In this document: piece by piece, positions 1 to 10,900 of the stretch | How the letters are laid out: the number at the start of each line of letters is the position of its first letter | How positions within the stretch are numbered: the first letter of the stretch is position 1 | Assembly (NCBI RefSeq): GCF_009859475.1 | Contig: NZ_CP044549.1 | Span: 3,906,001 to 3,970,000, forward strand | Source of the DNA: Hydrogenophaga sp. BPS33 | GTDB taxonomy: Bacteria; Pseudomonadota; Gammaproteobacteria; Burkholderiales; Burkholderiaceae_C | Direction: 5' to 3' | DNA: 64,000 nt | The notes under the pieces: model-generated | Databases searched by the model: none | The model's input: the letters and a program-made list of their open reading frames with translations, nothing else | What the model was told of the DNA's origin: nothing | Made by a program: the position numbers and the translations under genes

Positions 1-1667
1 GGTGTGACGTTGCGCCGCACCTCGTGGCAATAGGTGTCGCGCACCAGCGAGTTGCTGATGGTCAGCAGCAGGCCATCGGCGGTGGACAGCGCGGCGGCGA
101 GACCTCCCGCCGCCACCAGCCCCGACACCACGTAAGGCATGCCGCCCAGCTCGGGCGTGGCGAGCATGATCACGTCGGCCCCCAGCCGCAGCTCGCCGAA
201 CTGCAGGATGCCGTCGCCGTTGACATCGCTCACGGAGATCAGCGAATCGTCGAGCCGCGACCATTGCCCGATCCACGCGGGCAAGGCATCGAAACTGCTG
301 CCCACCACGTTCGCCATGACTTCGTACTTCACCAGCACCGCGAGCGCGGGTGCGCTCAGGTACAAGAGGGTGATGAAGAAGAGCGACCACGCGACCGATT
401 CGCGCGCGGTCGCCACGGAGGGGGTGGTGTAGTAGCGCGTGAGCAGGTGCGGCAGCCCCGCGGTGCCCACCATCAGGCAGAACATGAGGGCCAGGAAGTT
501 GGCGCGCGCGGACTGGAACACCGCACGCTCGGCCGGCGTGCCGTCGGGGTCGCCCGCAAACGCCTGGCTGTGCGGGATGAGCCCGCCCAGCGGCCGGGAC
601 CTTTCTTCGCTTTCCTGCAAGGCACGCGTCCAGCGCTCGCGCGCCGTGGGCACGTCGGGCGGCAATGCCGCCAGTTCGCGGGTAGCGGCGATCACCAGTT
701 CCATGTCGGCGTTCTGCGATTTCAAGGTGCGCACGCGCTCCTGCTTGGCCGCGCGCTGGCGCTTGAGCGTGCCCTCCACATCCTGCAGCCACACCGCGTA
801 TTCACGGGCACGCCGGCCAAAAGCCTCCTGCACCGCCCTTTCCGCGGGAGATGCGAGCAAGTCCTTTTCGAGCTCCGCGATCTTCGTCAACTGCTGGCCG
901 TACACCAACGGTGCGAGCGGGTTGCCCAACTGCTTGTACGCCAGCCACGACACCGGGATGAGGAACGCCAGCAGCAAGATGACGTACTGCGCCACCTGGG
1001 TCCAGGTGATCGCGCGCATGCCACCCAGAAACGAACACAGCACCACGCCCCCCAGGCCGAGCATGATGCCGATCTCGAACTGCACGCCGGTCAGGCGCGA
1101 GGCCACCAGGCCGATGCCGTAGATCTGCGCGATCACGTAGGTGAACGAGCACAGCACCGCGGAGAATGCCGCGATGCGCCGTGGCCAGCGCCCGCCAAAG
1201 CGCACCTCGAAATAGTCGGGCACGGTGTACAGATTGAGCCTGCGCAGGTGCGGCGCGATGAGCAGGGCCACCAGGCAGAAGCCACCGGTCCAGCCCAGCA
1301 CATACGCCAGGCCACCGGCCTGCCACTCGGTGCCGCCAAACCCCTGCAGATACAGCCCACCCGCCAGGCTGATGAAGGAGGCCGCGCTCATCCAGTCGGC
1401 CGCCGCGGCCATGCCGTTGTAGACCGGCGGGATGCGCCTGCCGGCCACGTAGTACTCGTCCGGCACGGCGGTGCGGCCATAGATGCCGATGCCACCGTAC
1501 ATCATCACCGTTGCGAACAGAAAGATCGGCCCTAGCCAGCGGCGCGACAGACCGCTGTGCTCGGCCCACGCCATCAACAGCATGAAGGCGATGAGCGCCA
1601 GCACGTAGAACGCCAGGATGCGGCGCAGGCGGCGTTTGTAGGCCGCGTAGGCCGGGGCGTCAGACAT
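1..1667 (-). CDS. Sodium:solute symporter (VC_2705-type), 3' end beyond the window
   Basis: This is a multi-pass inner-membrane sodium/solute symporter of the SSS family, in the subgroup paired with a small DUF4212 subunit and usually linked to uptake of acetate or other short organic acids. About 555 residues are visible from ATG at 1667; the stop lies before base 1. Many hydrophobic helices are readable, including the stretch FLFATVMMYGGIGIYGR near the N-terminus and the family-like ADWMSAASFISLAGG segment. Between helices lies a charged, probably coiled-coil insertion of roughly 100 residues (around residues 270-370). The start overlaps the end of the DUF4212 gene by 8 bp, so the two are translationally coupled. 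The exact substrate cannot be told from sequence alone. Confidence 0.85.
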   Translation of the reverse strand, partial: MSDAPAYAAYKRRLRRILAFYVLALIAFMLLMAWAEHSGLSRRWLGPIFLFATVMMYGGIGIYGRTAVPDEYYVAGRRIPPVYNGMAAAADWMSAASFISLAGGLYLQGFGGTEWQAGGLAYVLGWTGGFCLVALLIAPHLRRLNLYTVPDYFEVRFGGRWPRRIAAFSAVLCSFTYVIAQIYGIGLVASRLTGVQFEIGIMLGLGGVVLCSFLGGMRAITWTQVAQYVILLLAFLIPVSWLAYKQLGNPLAPLVYGQQLTKIAELEKDLLASPAERAVQEAFGRRAREYAVWLQDVEGTLKRQRAAKQERVRTLKSQNADMELVIAATRELAALPPDVPTARERWTRALQESEERSRPLGGLIPHSQAFAGDPDGTPAERAVFQSARANFLALMFCLMVGTAGLPHLLTRYYTTPSVATARESVAWSLFFITLLYLSAPALAVLVKYEVMANVVGSSFDALPAWIGQWSRLDDSLISVSDVNGDGILQFGELRLGADVIMLATPELGGMPYVVSGLVAAGGLAAALSTADGLLLTISNSLVRDTYCHEVRRNVT

Positions 1668-1926
1668 CGGTGGACCTGGCGCCCTCTTCTTCGTTTTTCT
1701 CCAGCCGGCGCATGGCGACGGCGTAGACCACGACGACGCCGATGAACACCAGGACCGCGCCCTGGGCCGCCATCCAGAAATGCACAGGCCAGCCGTTGAC
1801 GACGAAGCTCAGTTCGCGCGCGAAGAAGCAGACGCCGAACGACGCCAGAAACATGACCGACAACAAGACCGCCTTGAGCACCAGGGCACGGCGGTCGTGT
1901 GTGTCGGTCGAGGATGGCGCGGACAT
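1660..1926 (-). CDS. DUF4212 family small symporter subunit
   Basis: An 88-residue protein with two predicted membrane helices (about residues 16-37 and 46-70) and a charged C-terminus. Small DUF4212 proteins are typically encoded immediately upstream of VC_2705-type sodium:solute symporters and are treated as a second subunit. Here the gene precedes the symporter and overlaps it by 8 bp, which fits exactly. The helix region contains the characteristic pattern GWPVHFWMAAQGAVLVFI. Its biochemical role is not well defined; assignment rests on size, topology and gene pairing. Confidence 0.85.
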   Translation of the reverse strand: MSAPSSTDTHDRRALVLKAVLLSVMFLASFGVCFFARELSFVVNGWPVHFWMAAQGAVLVFIGVVVVYAVAMRRLEKNEEEGARSTDV

Positions 1927-1992
1927 CGCCCGATCATCGCATTGCGATGACCGGTGATGCCTAGGTGTTTGCTCGGAACCCTCTGAGCATGA

Positions 1993-4386
<2,394 letters not shown>

Positions 4387-4549
4387 GGGACTAGCTCCTA
4401 AGGTTAAAAAACCGGGGCGTACCCTGCGCAGCGTGGTGACCTGTTGTTCTGTTATGGGTCTGAGGCCGGGGCAGGGAAACAGGGTCGGGGCGGCGGGCGG
4501 TCGATAATCGGCGCCAGCAAAACACTCCGCATTGTAAGGACGCGCCACC
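4387..4549. promoter_or_regulatory. Divergent ppsA/ppsR intergenic region
   Basis: The 163 bp between the two divergent starts must hold the promoters of both ppsA (leftward) and ppsR (rightward). No confident sigma-70 boxes or palindrome could be picked out by eye. The ppsA ribosome-binding site lies next to 4390. Confidence 0.5.
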
Positions 4550-5371
4550 ATGGCCCTTCGCACGGTCTTCTTCATCTCGGACGGTACCGGCATCACCGCC
4601 GAGACTTTTGGCAATGCCATCCTGAACCAGTTCGAAGCCCAGATGCGCCGCGTGCGCCTGCCCTTTCTGGACAGCGTGGACAAGGCCCACCAGGCCGTGC
4701 GCCAGATCAACCATGCGGCCGATCTGGAAGGCAACCGCCCGCTGGTATTCACGACCGTGGTCGACCTGGACGTGCTCAACGTGTTCCGTACCCAGTGCAA
4801 GGGCGTGCTGCTGGACATGTTCGGCACGTTCATCGCACCGCTGGAACACGAGCTGGGCATCAAATCCAACCACCGCGTGGGCCGTTTCTCGGACGCTTCC
4901 AAGAGCCAGGCCTACCACGACCGTATCGAGGCGATCAACTTCTCGCTGGAGCACGACGACGGCCAGAGCCACAAGGACCTGGAAGGCTCGGACGTGATCC
5001 TGGTGGGCGTGAGCCGCAGCGGCAAGACGCCGACCTCGCTCTACCTGGCCATGCAGTACGGGCTCAAGGCCTCGAACTACCCGCTCATTCCGGAGGATTT
5101 CGAGCGCCGCCAGCTCCCGCCGGCCCTGGTGAAGCACCGCAAGAAAATCTTCGGGCTGACCATCGCGCCCGAGCGCCTGAGCGAGATCCGCAACGAACGC
5201 CGGCCCAATTCACGCTACGCCGACCTCTCCAACTGCCGCATGGAAGTGAGCGAGGCCGAGGCCATGATGCGGCGCGAGGGCATCCGCTGGCTCTCGACCA
5301 CCACCAAGTCGATCGAGGAAATCGCCACCACCATCCTGCAGGAGGTCCGCCCTGAACGCCTGGAGTACTAG
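4550..5371 (+). CDS. ppsR: PEP synthase regulatory protein (bifunctional kinase/phosphorylase)
   Basis: This 273-residue protein belongs to the DUF299/PSRP family. Family members inactivate PEP synthase by ADP-dependent phosphorylation of a threonine beside the catalytic histidine, and reactivate it by phosphate-dependent dephosphorylation. A P-loop-like motif GVSRSGKT lies at residues 153-160, preceded by the VILV strand, and the N-terminus has the family signature [13 protein letters not shown]. Length matches the usual ~270 residues. It is divergent from ppsA, its substrate, with a 163-bp shared upstream region. The ATG at 4550 is preceded by a weak AAGGA. Confidence 0.95.
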   Translation: MALRTVFFISDGTGITAETFGNAILNQFEAQMRRVRLPFLDSVDKAHQAVRQINHAADLEGNRPLVFTTVVDLDVLNVFRTQCKGVLLDMFGTFIAPLEHELGIKSNHRVGRFSDASKSQAYHDRIEAINFSLEHDDGQSHKDLEGSDVILVGVSRSGKTPTSLYLAMQYGLKASNYPLIPEDFERRQLPPALVKHRKKIFGLTIAPERLSEIRNERRPNSRYADLSNCRMEVSEAEAMMRREGIRWLSTTTKSIEEIATTILQEVRPERLEY

Positions 5372-5374
5372 ATA

Positions 5375-5512
5375 GGACTCCCCCCTGCGCCGCTGACGCG
5401 GCTTCCCCCCTCTCTTGCGCGCCTTCGGCGCTTGGAGGGGGGACGGCATCTTGGGCCGGCGCAGCCGTCCCTTGATGCCTCTGGATGAGGCACGCTCGCC
5501 AGAGAGAGAGTG
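5375..5512 (+). repeat. Interspersed GC-rich palindromic repeat, family A, copy 1
   Basis: This intergenic element contains CCCCCTGCGCCGCTG, a cytosine run, the hairpin GCGCCTTCGGCGC, a guanine run, then GGCCGGCGCAGCCGTCCCT and GATGCCTCTGG. Closely similar copies occur at 27261-27400 and 59534-59672 in the same orientation, and at 53499-53595 inverted. The C-run and G-run flank the TTCG hairpin, so the core folds into a long stem. It fills most of the 291-bp gap after ppsR; the rest (5513-5662) shows no gene. Confidence 0.75.
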
Positions 5513-5662
5513 TGTGGCGTTTGGGGCCGGTGCGGCCTCCCCTTGTGGGGAACGGCCTCGCGTCAGAGATACGTCAGTCAGAGCCCAAAGAATGCGCGGG
5601 CGGGCGATGTCCGTTCCCGCCCAACCCATGCCCCGCGGCATGCCTCAGCCCTATCCGAGACC

Positions 5663-5848
5663 ATGATCAAGATCTTCATCGCCTTCGCCATCTTTGCCGC
5701 CATTGCCCTGTTCGCCCTCATGAAGGGCGGCGATATCGACATGGGTGGTGAGAAACACGGCATGGACGCACCCCACGCCGAACAGGCAGCACCCGCAGCA
5801 CCGGCGGCAACACCCGCTGCGCCCGCGCCGGCCGAGCCTGCCAAGTAA
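5663..5848 (+). CDS. Small single-pass membrane protein, function unknown
   Basis: A 61-residue ORF with one N-terminal hydrophobic helix (residues 1-20, [20 protein letters not shown]), a short polar segment with several His, Asp and Gly residues, and an Ala/Pro-rich C-terminal tail ([13 protein letters not shown]). It reads like a membrane-anchored or secreted hypothetical protein. The start at 5663 sits just after the repeat-rich gap; longer upstream starts run into that repeat and are unlikely. A strong hairpin follows at 5871-5901. I do not recognise a family. Confidence 0.6.
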   Translation: MIKIFIAFAIFAAIALFALMKGGDIDMGGEKHGMDAPHAEQAAPAAPAATPAAPAPAEPAK

Positions 5849-5870
5849 AAAGTCCAACGCCCGTCCGACC

Positions 5871-5909
5871 GTGGCCACCCGGGGGAAGCCCGCGTGGCCA
5901 CATTTATTT
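5871..5909 (+). terminator. Probable Rho-independent terminator
   Basis: The arms GTGGCCAC (5871-5878) and GTGGCCAC (5894-5901) pair perfectly and enclose a further GGG/CCC stem, followed by ATTTATTTA. It lies 23 bp after the small membrane-protein gene and separates it from the caspase-led operon. Confidence 0.6.
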
Positions 5910-5921
5910 ACAAGTTGCCAT

Positions 5922-5950
5922 TTGCCTGACCCCGGCGGACACTACAGAAT
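5922..5950 (+). promoter_or_regulatory. Possible sigma-70 promoter of the caspase-led operon
   Basis: TTGCCT at 5922-5927 and CAGAAT at 5945-5950 are spaced by 17 bp, in a stretch more AT-rich than its surroundings and just after the terminator. The caspase gene starts 43 bp downstream with a GGGAGGAG ribosome site. Called by eye only. Confidence 0.35.
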
Positions 5951-5993
5951 CCGCGACGGATTTCACATTCAGAAACCACCCGGGAGGAGCGCC

Positions 5994-6896
5994 ATGGTCA
6001 ACAAGGCAACCAGCGAATCCAAGAGGCCCAAGGCCCACTCGCTGCACATTGGTCTCAACGAAGTCAGCGCGGCCCATTACGAAGGTTGGACCGGGCCGCT
6101 GGCGGCCTGTGAATTCGACGCGCACGACATGGCCGCGCTGGCCAAGGCCCAGGGCATCAAGAGCAGCTTGCTCATCACCAAAAAGGCCACACGGGCACAG
6201 GTGCTGGCGGCGATCCGCAAGGCCGCCGAGGCGCTGGTCAGCGGTGACTTTTTCTTCATGACCTTCTCCGGCCATGGCGGACAGATCCCCGATGTGAGCG
6301 GCGAGGAAGAGGACAAGCTGGACGAAACCTGGTGTCTGTTCGACGGCCAGTTGATCGACGACGAGCTGTACTACGAGCTGAGCCGCTTCAAGGCGGGTGT
6401 GCGCATCCTGGTGCTCTCCGACAGCTGCCACAGCGGCACCGTCGTTCGTGCCCGCGTGCCCGCCGCCGCAACGCCCGAGCAGCGCCCGCGCATCATGCCG
6501 CGCCCTGTCGCGCTGCGGGTCTACGCGGGCCACAAAGCCTTCTACGACAAGCTCCAGAGCGATGTGGCCAAGGCCGCGGGCGGCCGTGTGGAAGATCCCG
6601 ACACCGCCCTGGCCAATGTAACTGTGAGCACCCGGCTCACCGCCATCGTCAAGAAGTTCTCACCCTCGCTGATCCTCATCTCGGGATGCCAGGACAACCA
6701 GTTCTCCATGGACGGCAACCACAACGGGGCCTTCACCGAGCAGTTGCTGAGTGTGTGGAACAACGGGGGATTCAAGGGGAGCTACGCCAGCTTCCACGCG
6801 CGCATCCGAGCGGGCATGCCGCCCTCGCAATCGCCCAACCTGTTCACGCTCGGTCCTGCGGCGGCCTTTCTGAAGCAGGCGCCTTTCGCGGTCTGA
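5994..6896 (+). CDS. Caspase-like cysteine protease (peptidase C14 family)
   Basis: This 300-residue protein has the caspase/metacaspase p20 pattern: strand [11 protein letters not shown] with predicted catalytic His94, then [12 protein letters not shown] with predicted nucleophile Cys145. The N-terminal [13 protein letters not shown] and the acidic block [14 protein letters not shown] between the dyad residues also fit prokaryotic caspase-like proteases, which cut after basic or acidic residues and often serve in regulated cell death or signalling. There is no signal peptide or membrane helix, so it is probably cytosolic. ATG at 5994 has a strong GGGAGGAG ribosome site. It is the first of five closely spaced genes (5994-15671). 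The substrate is unknown; the neighbours are candidates. Confidence 0.88.
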   Translation: MVNKATSESKRPKAHSLHIGLNEVSAAHYEGWTGPLAACEFDAHDMAALAKAQGIKSSLLITKKATRAQVLAAIRKAAEALVSGDFFFMTFSGHGGQIPDVSGEEEDKLDETWCLFDGQLIDDELYYELSRFKAGVRILVLSDSCHSGTVVRARVPAAATPEQRPRIMPRPVALRVYAGHKAFYDKLQSDVAKAAGGRVEDPDTALANVTVSTRLTAIVKKFSPSLILISGCQDNQFSMDGNHNGAFTEQLLSVWNNGGFKGSYASFHARIRAGMPPSQSPNLFTLGPAAAFLKQAPFAV

Positions 6897-6938
6897 GCCG
6901 CACCACTGCATTTCCGCTTCTCCCACCAAGGAGGTCTC

Positions 6939-7886
6939 ATGCTGGGTATTCAGGACCACCGCCTCACCGGCGACGACGTGAGCTTTCGGCAGACACCCAA
7001 CGCGGGCGGCAGCCTGCGCGCACGCTATGTGCTGCTGCACTACACCGCGGGCCGCAACCTGGAGAGTTCGGTGGAGTCCTTGTGCACGAAGAAGCCGCAG
7101 GGCAATGCGTCGGCGCACATCGTGCTCGGGCGCGATGGCCGCATCGTGCAGCTCGCGCCGTTCAACGTGGTCACCTGGCACGCCGGTGTGAGCCAGTGGA
7201 ACGGGCTCGATGGGCTGAACCACCACGCCATCGGCATCGAGATGGACAACGCCGGCCTGTTGCAGCGCGATGGCGAACGCTATGTGTCGTGGTTCGGCAA
7301 ACCCTACCCCGACGACGAAGTGCGCCTGGCCGAACACCGCCATGGCGGCGGCGTGAAGCCCTGGCACCACTACACCGAGGTGCAGATCGCGCGCGCGCTT
7401 GAACTCTGCGAGCTGCTGGTGGCGCACTACGGCCTGGAAGACGTGCTGGGCCACGAAGACGTGGCGCGCGGCCGCAAGATCGACCCGGGCCCGGCGTTCC
7501 CGCTTGGCGCGGTGCGCGCGCGCGCCGTCGGCCGGGGTGCCGATGTGTCGCCGCGCCTGGTGGTCAATGCCTCCAGCCTGAACATCCGCAGCGGTCCGGG
7601 CGCCGAATTCCCCAAGGTCGCGCCCGCGCTCAAACGGGGCGCCGAGCTGGTGCTGCTCGAACCGCAAGACCGCTGGAGCCGCGTGGCGGTGGTCGGCGGC
7701 ACCGACCTGGAAGGCTGGGTCTGCAACGACTTCGTGAGCCGCTTGCCCGCCACGCGCTCGGGGCCCGGCGCTGCCGTGCTCTCACGCGCGCAGCGGGCTT
7801 TGGCACCGACACGCGCCACGCCGCGCAAGGCGGCGGCGAAACCTCCCGCCCGAAAGGCTGCAACCAAGGCGCGCAGCAGAACCTGA
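6939..7886 (+). CDS. Zinc N-acetylmuramoyl-L-alanine amidase with SH3b domain
   Basis: This 315-residue protein has an N-terminal Amidase_2/AmiD-like domain (about 25-190). The visible active-site set is complete: His34 (VLLHYTAG), Glu101 (IGIEMDNAG), His172 (GHEDVARGRKIDPG), Lys180 and Asp182, with the same H-to-D spacing of ten residues as AmiD. Such enzymes cut the amide bond between MurNAc and the peptide stem. A bacterial SH3 domain follows (about 205-272, ASSLNIRSGPGAEFPKV), usually a wall-binding module, then an Ala/Lys/Arg/Pro tail. No signal peptide is visible, which is odd for a wall enzyme. It sits 42 bp after the caspase gene and 36 bp before the CHAT gene. GGAGG lies upstream of ATG 6939. 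Confidence 0.88.
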   Translation: MLGIQDHRLTGDDVSFRQTPNAGGSLRARYVLLHYTAGRNLESSVESLCTKKPQGNASAHIVLGRDGRIVQLAPFNVVTWHAGVSQWNGLDGLNHHAIGIEMDNAGLLQRDGERYVSWFGKPYPDDEVRLAEHRHGGGVKPWHHYTEVQIARALELCELLVAHYGLEDVLGHEDVARGRKIDPGPAFPLGAVRARAVGRGADVSPRLVVNASSLNIRSGPGAEFPKVAPALKRGAELVLLEPQDRWSRVAVVGGTDLEGWVCNDFVSRLPATRSGPGAAVLSRAQRALAPTRATPRKAAAKPPARKAATKARSRT

Positions 7887-7922
7887 GCCCGATCGCCGCC
7901 CGCCCATGAAGAAAGTGCCCGC

Positions 7923-10900
7923 ATGAAAACCCCCTCCTCTGCCCCGGCCATCACCTTCATCGTGCGGGGCCAACCGCAGCCGATGGCAGGCGCCACGCGG
8001 GGCGGCGCCACGAGCGCCGCATCGCTGTCGTCGTTCGGCGGCCAAGGCACGCTCACGCAGCGCGTGGTGGTGGGCGCCATGCGCGGCAGCAGCGACACCG
8101 TGCGTGTGAGCGCGCGGCCCGGCCTGGACGCCGTGGTGCTGCACATCAGCAACGGCCCCTCGCTCATGCTGCACCCCGAGACCGCACGCGACCTGATGCT
8201 GGCGCAATCGGGCCTGACGCGCAGCACCGCCGCTGGCCGCTCGCGCGGTCAAGCGCTGCCCAACGACGTGAACGTGCCCACGCAGCTCAGCTGGCAGGGC
8301 CTGGAGCAGGCGGGCGCGGCCACGCGCGGCACTGCGCGCGGGCGCATGGGCGAGGTGCTGCTCTCGGCCATCGAAGTGGTCACCGGCCTGCTGAAGGAGC
8401 CTGCGGCCAAGCTCACCGCGGCGAAGATCGGCGCGCGCGTGGACGGGCAGGTCGATCCCGGCGTATACGCCCTGCGGGCCGACGCTTTCTCCGCGCCGCT
8501 CAAAGGCCGTCCGAAGCTCGACAAGATCCCGCTGCCCGACCAGCCCGACGCGCCGGTGCTGGTGCTGCTGCACGGCACCTTCTCCAACACCCAGGGCACC
8601 TTCGGCAAACTCTGGCAGGAACACCCACACAAGGTGCGCGAGCTGTTCGCGCGCTATGGCGACCGTGTCTACGGCTTGGACCACCCCACCCTGCTGGCCA
8701 GCCCGATCGAGAACGCGCTCCTGCTCGCGCGCGCCCTGCCCAAAGGAGCGCGGCTGCACCTGCTCACCCACTCGCGCGGCGGGCTGGTGGCCGAGGTGCT
8801 GGCGCGCGTGTGCGCACGCCCCGAGCTAGACGAACGCCCGCTGACCGCGTTCAAGGACCCGGCCCACCGCCAACAGCTCAAGGCCCTGCGCGAACTGGCC
8901 GCCGAGCTCAAGGGCCGCGACGTGCGCGTGGAACGCGTGGTGCGCGTGGCCTGCCCGGCGCGCGGCACCCTGCTCGCGTCCAAGCGGCTGGACGCTTATG
9001 TGTCGGTGCTCAAGTGGTCGCTGGAGCTGGCCAACATCCCGGTCGCGCCCTTGCTGATCGACTTCATCGGCGAGGTCGCCAGCCAGCGCACCGACCCGGC
9101 CTTGCTGCCCGGCCTGGAGGCCATGACGCCGCTGAGCCCGCTGGTGCAATGGCTGCACGAGAGCGACGGCGGCGCGCCCCTGCCGGGGCAGTTGCGTGTG
9201 GTGGCGGGGGACATCCAGGGCGACTCGATCATGTCCTGGGTCAAGACCTTGCTGGCCGATGCCTTCTACTGGACCGACAACGACCTGGTGGTGCAGACGC
9301 GTTCCATGTACGGCGGCACGCCGCGCGCGCCAGCGGGCGGCCACGCGGCGGCCACCTTCGTACTGGAACGCGGCGGCAAGGTGACGCACTTCGCCTACTT
9401 CAGCCACCCGCGCACGGCCGAAGCCATTTGCAGCGCGCTGATCGAAGACACGCCGGCCGGCTTTCGCCCGATCGGCCCGATGTCCTGGGCCGGCAGCACC
9501 AGCGACGGCTTGCGCGGCCGCGCCCGTGCGGGCACCGAGGCTGCAGCGGCCGAGCGCCCCGCCGTCATCCTGCTGCCCGGCATTCTGGGCAGCCACCTGG
9601 CGGTGGATGGCAAACGCGTCTGGCTGAGCATGCGCATCCTCGGCGGCCTCGACAAGCTGGGCTACCAGGAAGGCGCGAACAATGTGCAGGCGGACGGGCC
9701 GATCGGCATGGTCTACGACGCCCTGGCCGAGTTCCTCTCGGCCACACACCAGGTGATCGAGTTCTCGTTCGACTGGCGCCGCCCGATCGAAGAGGAGGCC
9801 GCCCGCCTGGCGGGCGTGATCGACCAGGCCTTGAGCGCACGCGCCACCACCGGCCAGCCGGTGCGGCTGATCGCGCATTCCATGGGCGGCGTGGTCGCGC
9901 GCACGGTGCAGCTGGAACGCCCCGACGTCTGGCAGCGCTGGCTCGAACGCCCGGGCTCGCGCCTGCTGATGCTGGGCACGCCCAACGGCGGCTCGTACGC
10001 GCCCATGCAGGTGCTCACCGGCGACGACACCATGGGCAATGCGCTGTCCTCCTTCGGCCTGCCCTTCCGGGACCAAAAGGCACGCCAGCTGATGGCCGCC
10101 ATGCCCGGTCTGATCCAGCTGCAGGCCGGCCTGCTCGACACCGCGCAAGGCCTGGCGCAGAGCGCGCGTTGGCAGGCCCTGGCCGAGCAGGACATGCAGA
10201 CGCTGGAGCAGGCCAACTTCTGGCATGGCGAGGACAGCCTGCGCACCATCTACCAATGGGGCGTTCCTCCGCAGGCCGTGCTCGACCGCGCGGTGGCCCT
10301 GCGCCAGCGGCTGGACCGCCAGCGCGACGAGGCCTTGGCCGGGTTCCGGGACCGTGTGGTCATGGTGGTGGGCCGGGCGTCGAGCACACCGGCCGGCTTC
10401 GAGATCGATGCGCGCGAAGGCTTGGTCTACCTCAACCAGCCCGAAGGCGGCGACGGGCGCGTCACGCTCTCCAGCGCGCTGCTGCCGGGCGTGCGGGCTT
10501 GGAAAGTCGATGCCCCGCACGGCGATCTGCCGGACGTGGCACACGCCTTCGAGGCCTACCTGGACCTGCTGCAACACGGTGACACCCAGCGCCTGCCGCT
10601 GGTCACCACGGTGCCTGCCACACGCGGCACCGGCGCGGACACGCCCGCCGCCCTGGCGCGCAGCCGGCCTTCACGGCAGCGCAACCTGCTTGTGGAGCCG
10701 CCTGCCGATGCCCGCGAAGTGCTCGGCTTCGCCGACGAGGCGCCCGCCGCCACCGCACCGGCCCACACCGCGCTGCGCATCACGGTCATCAACGCCAACC
10801 TCAAGTTCGTGAGCCACACGGTGATGGTCGGCCACTACGTGTCGTCCACACTCACGGGCACCGAAGGGGTGGTGGACCGCTTCATCGGCGGCGTGATGTC

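Noticed and set aside
8826..10577. Long minus-strand frames opposite the CHAT fusion
   Set aside because: They run antisense to a well-supported coding region and show compositional signs of shadow ORFs (Gln/Arg/Gly/His/Ala bias).
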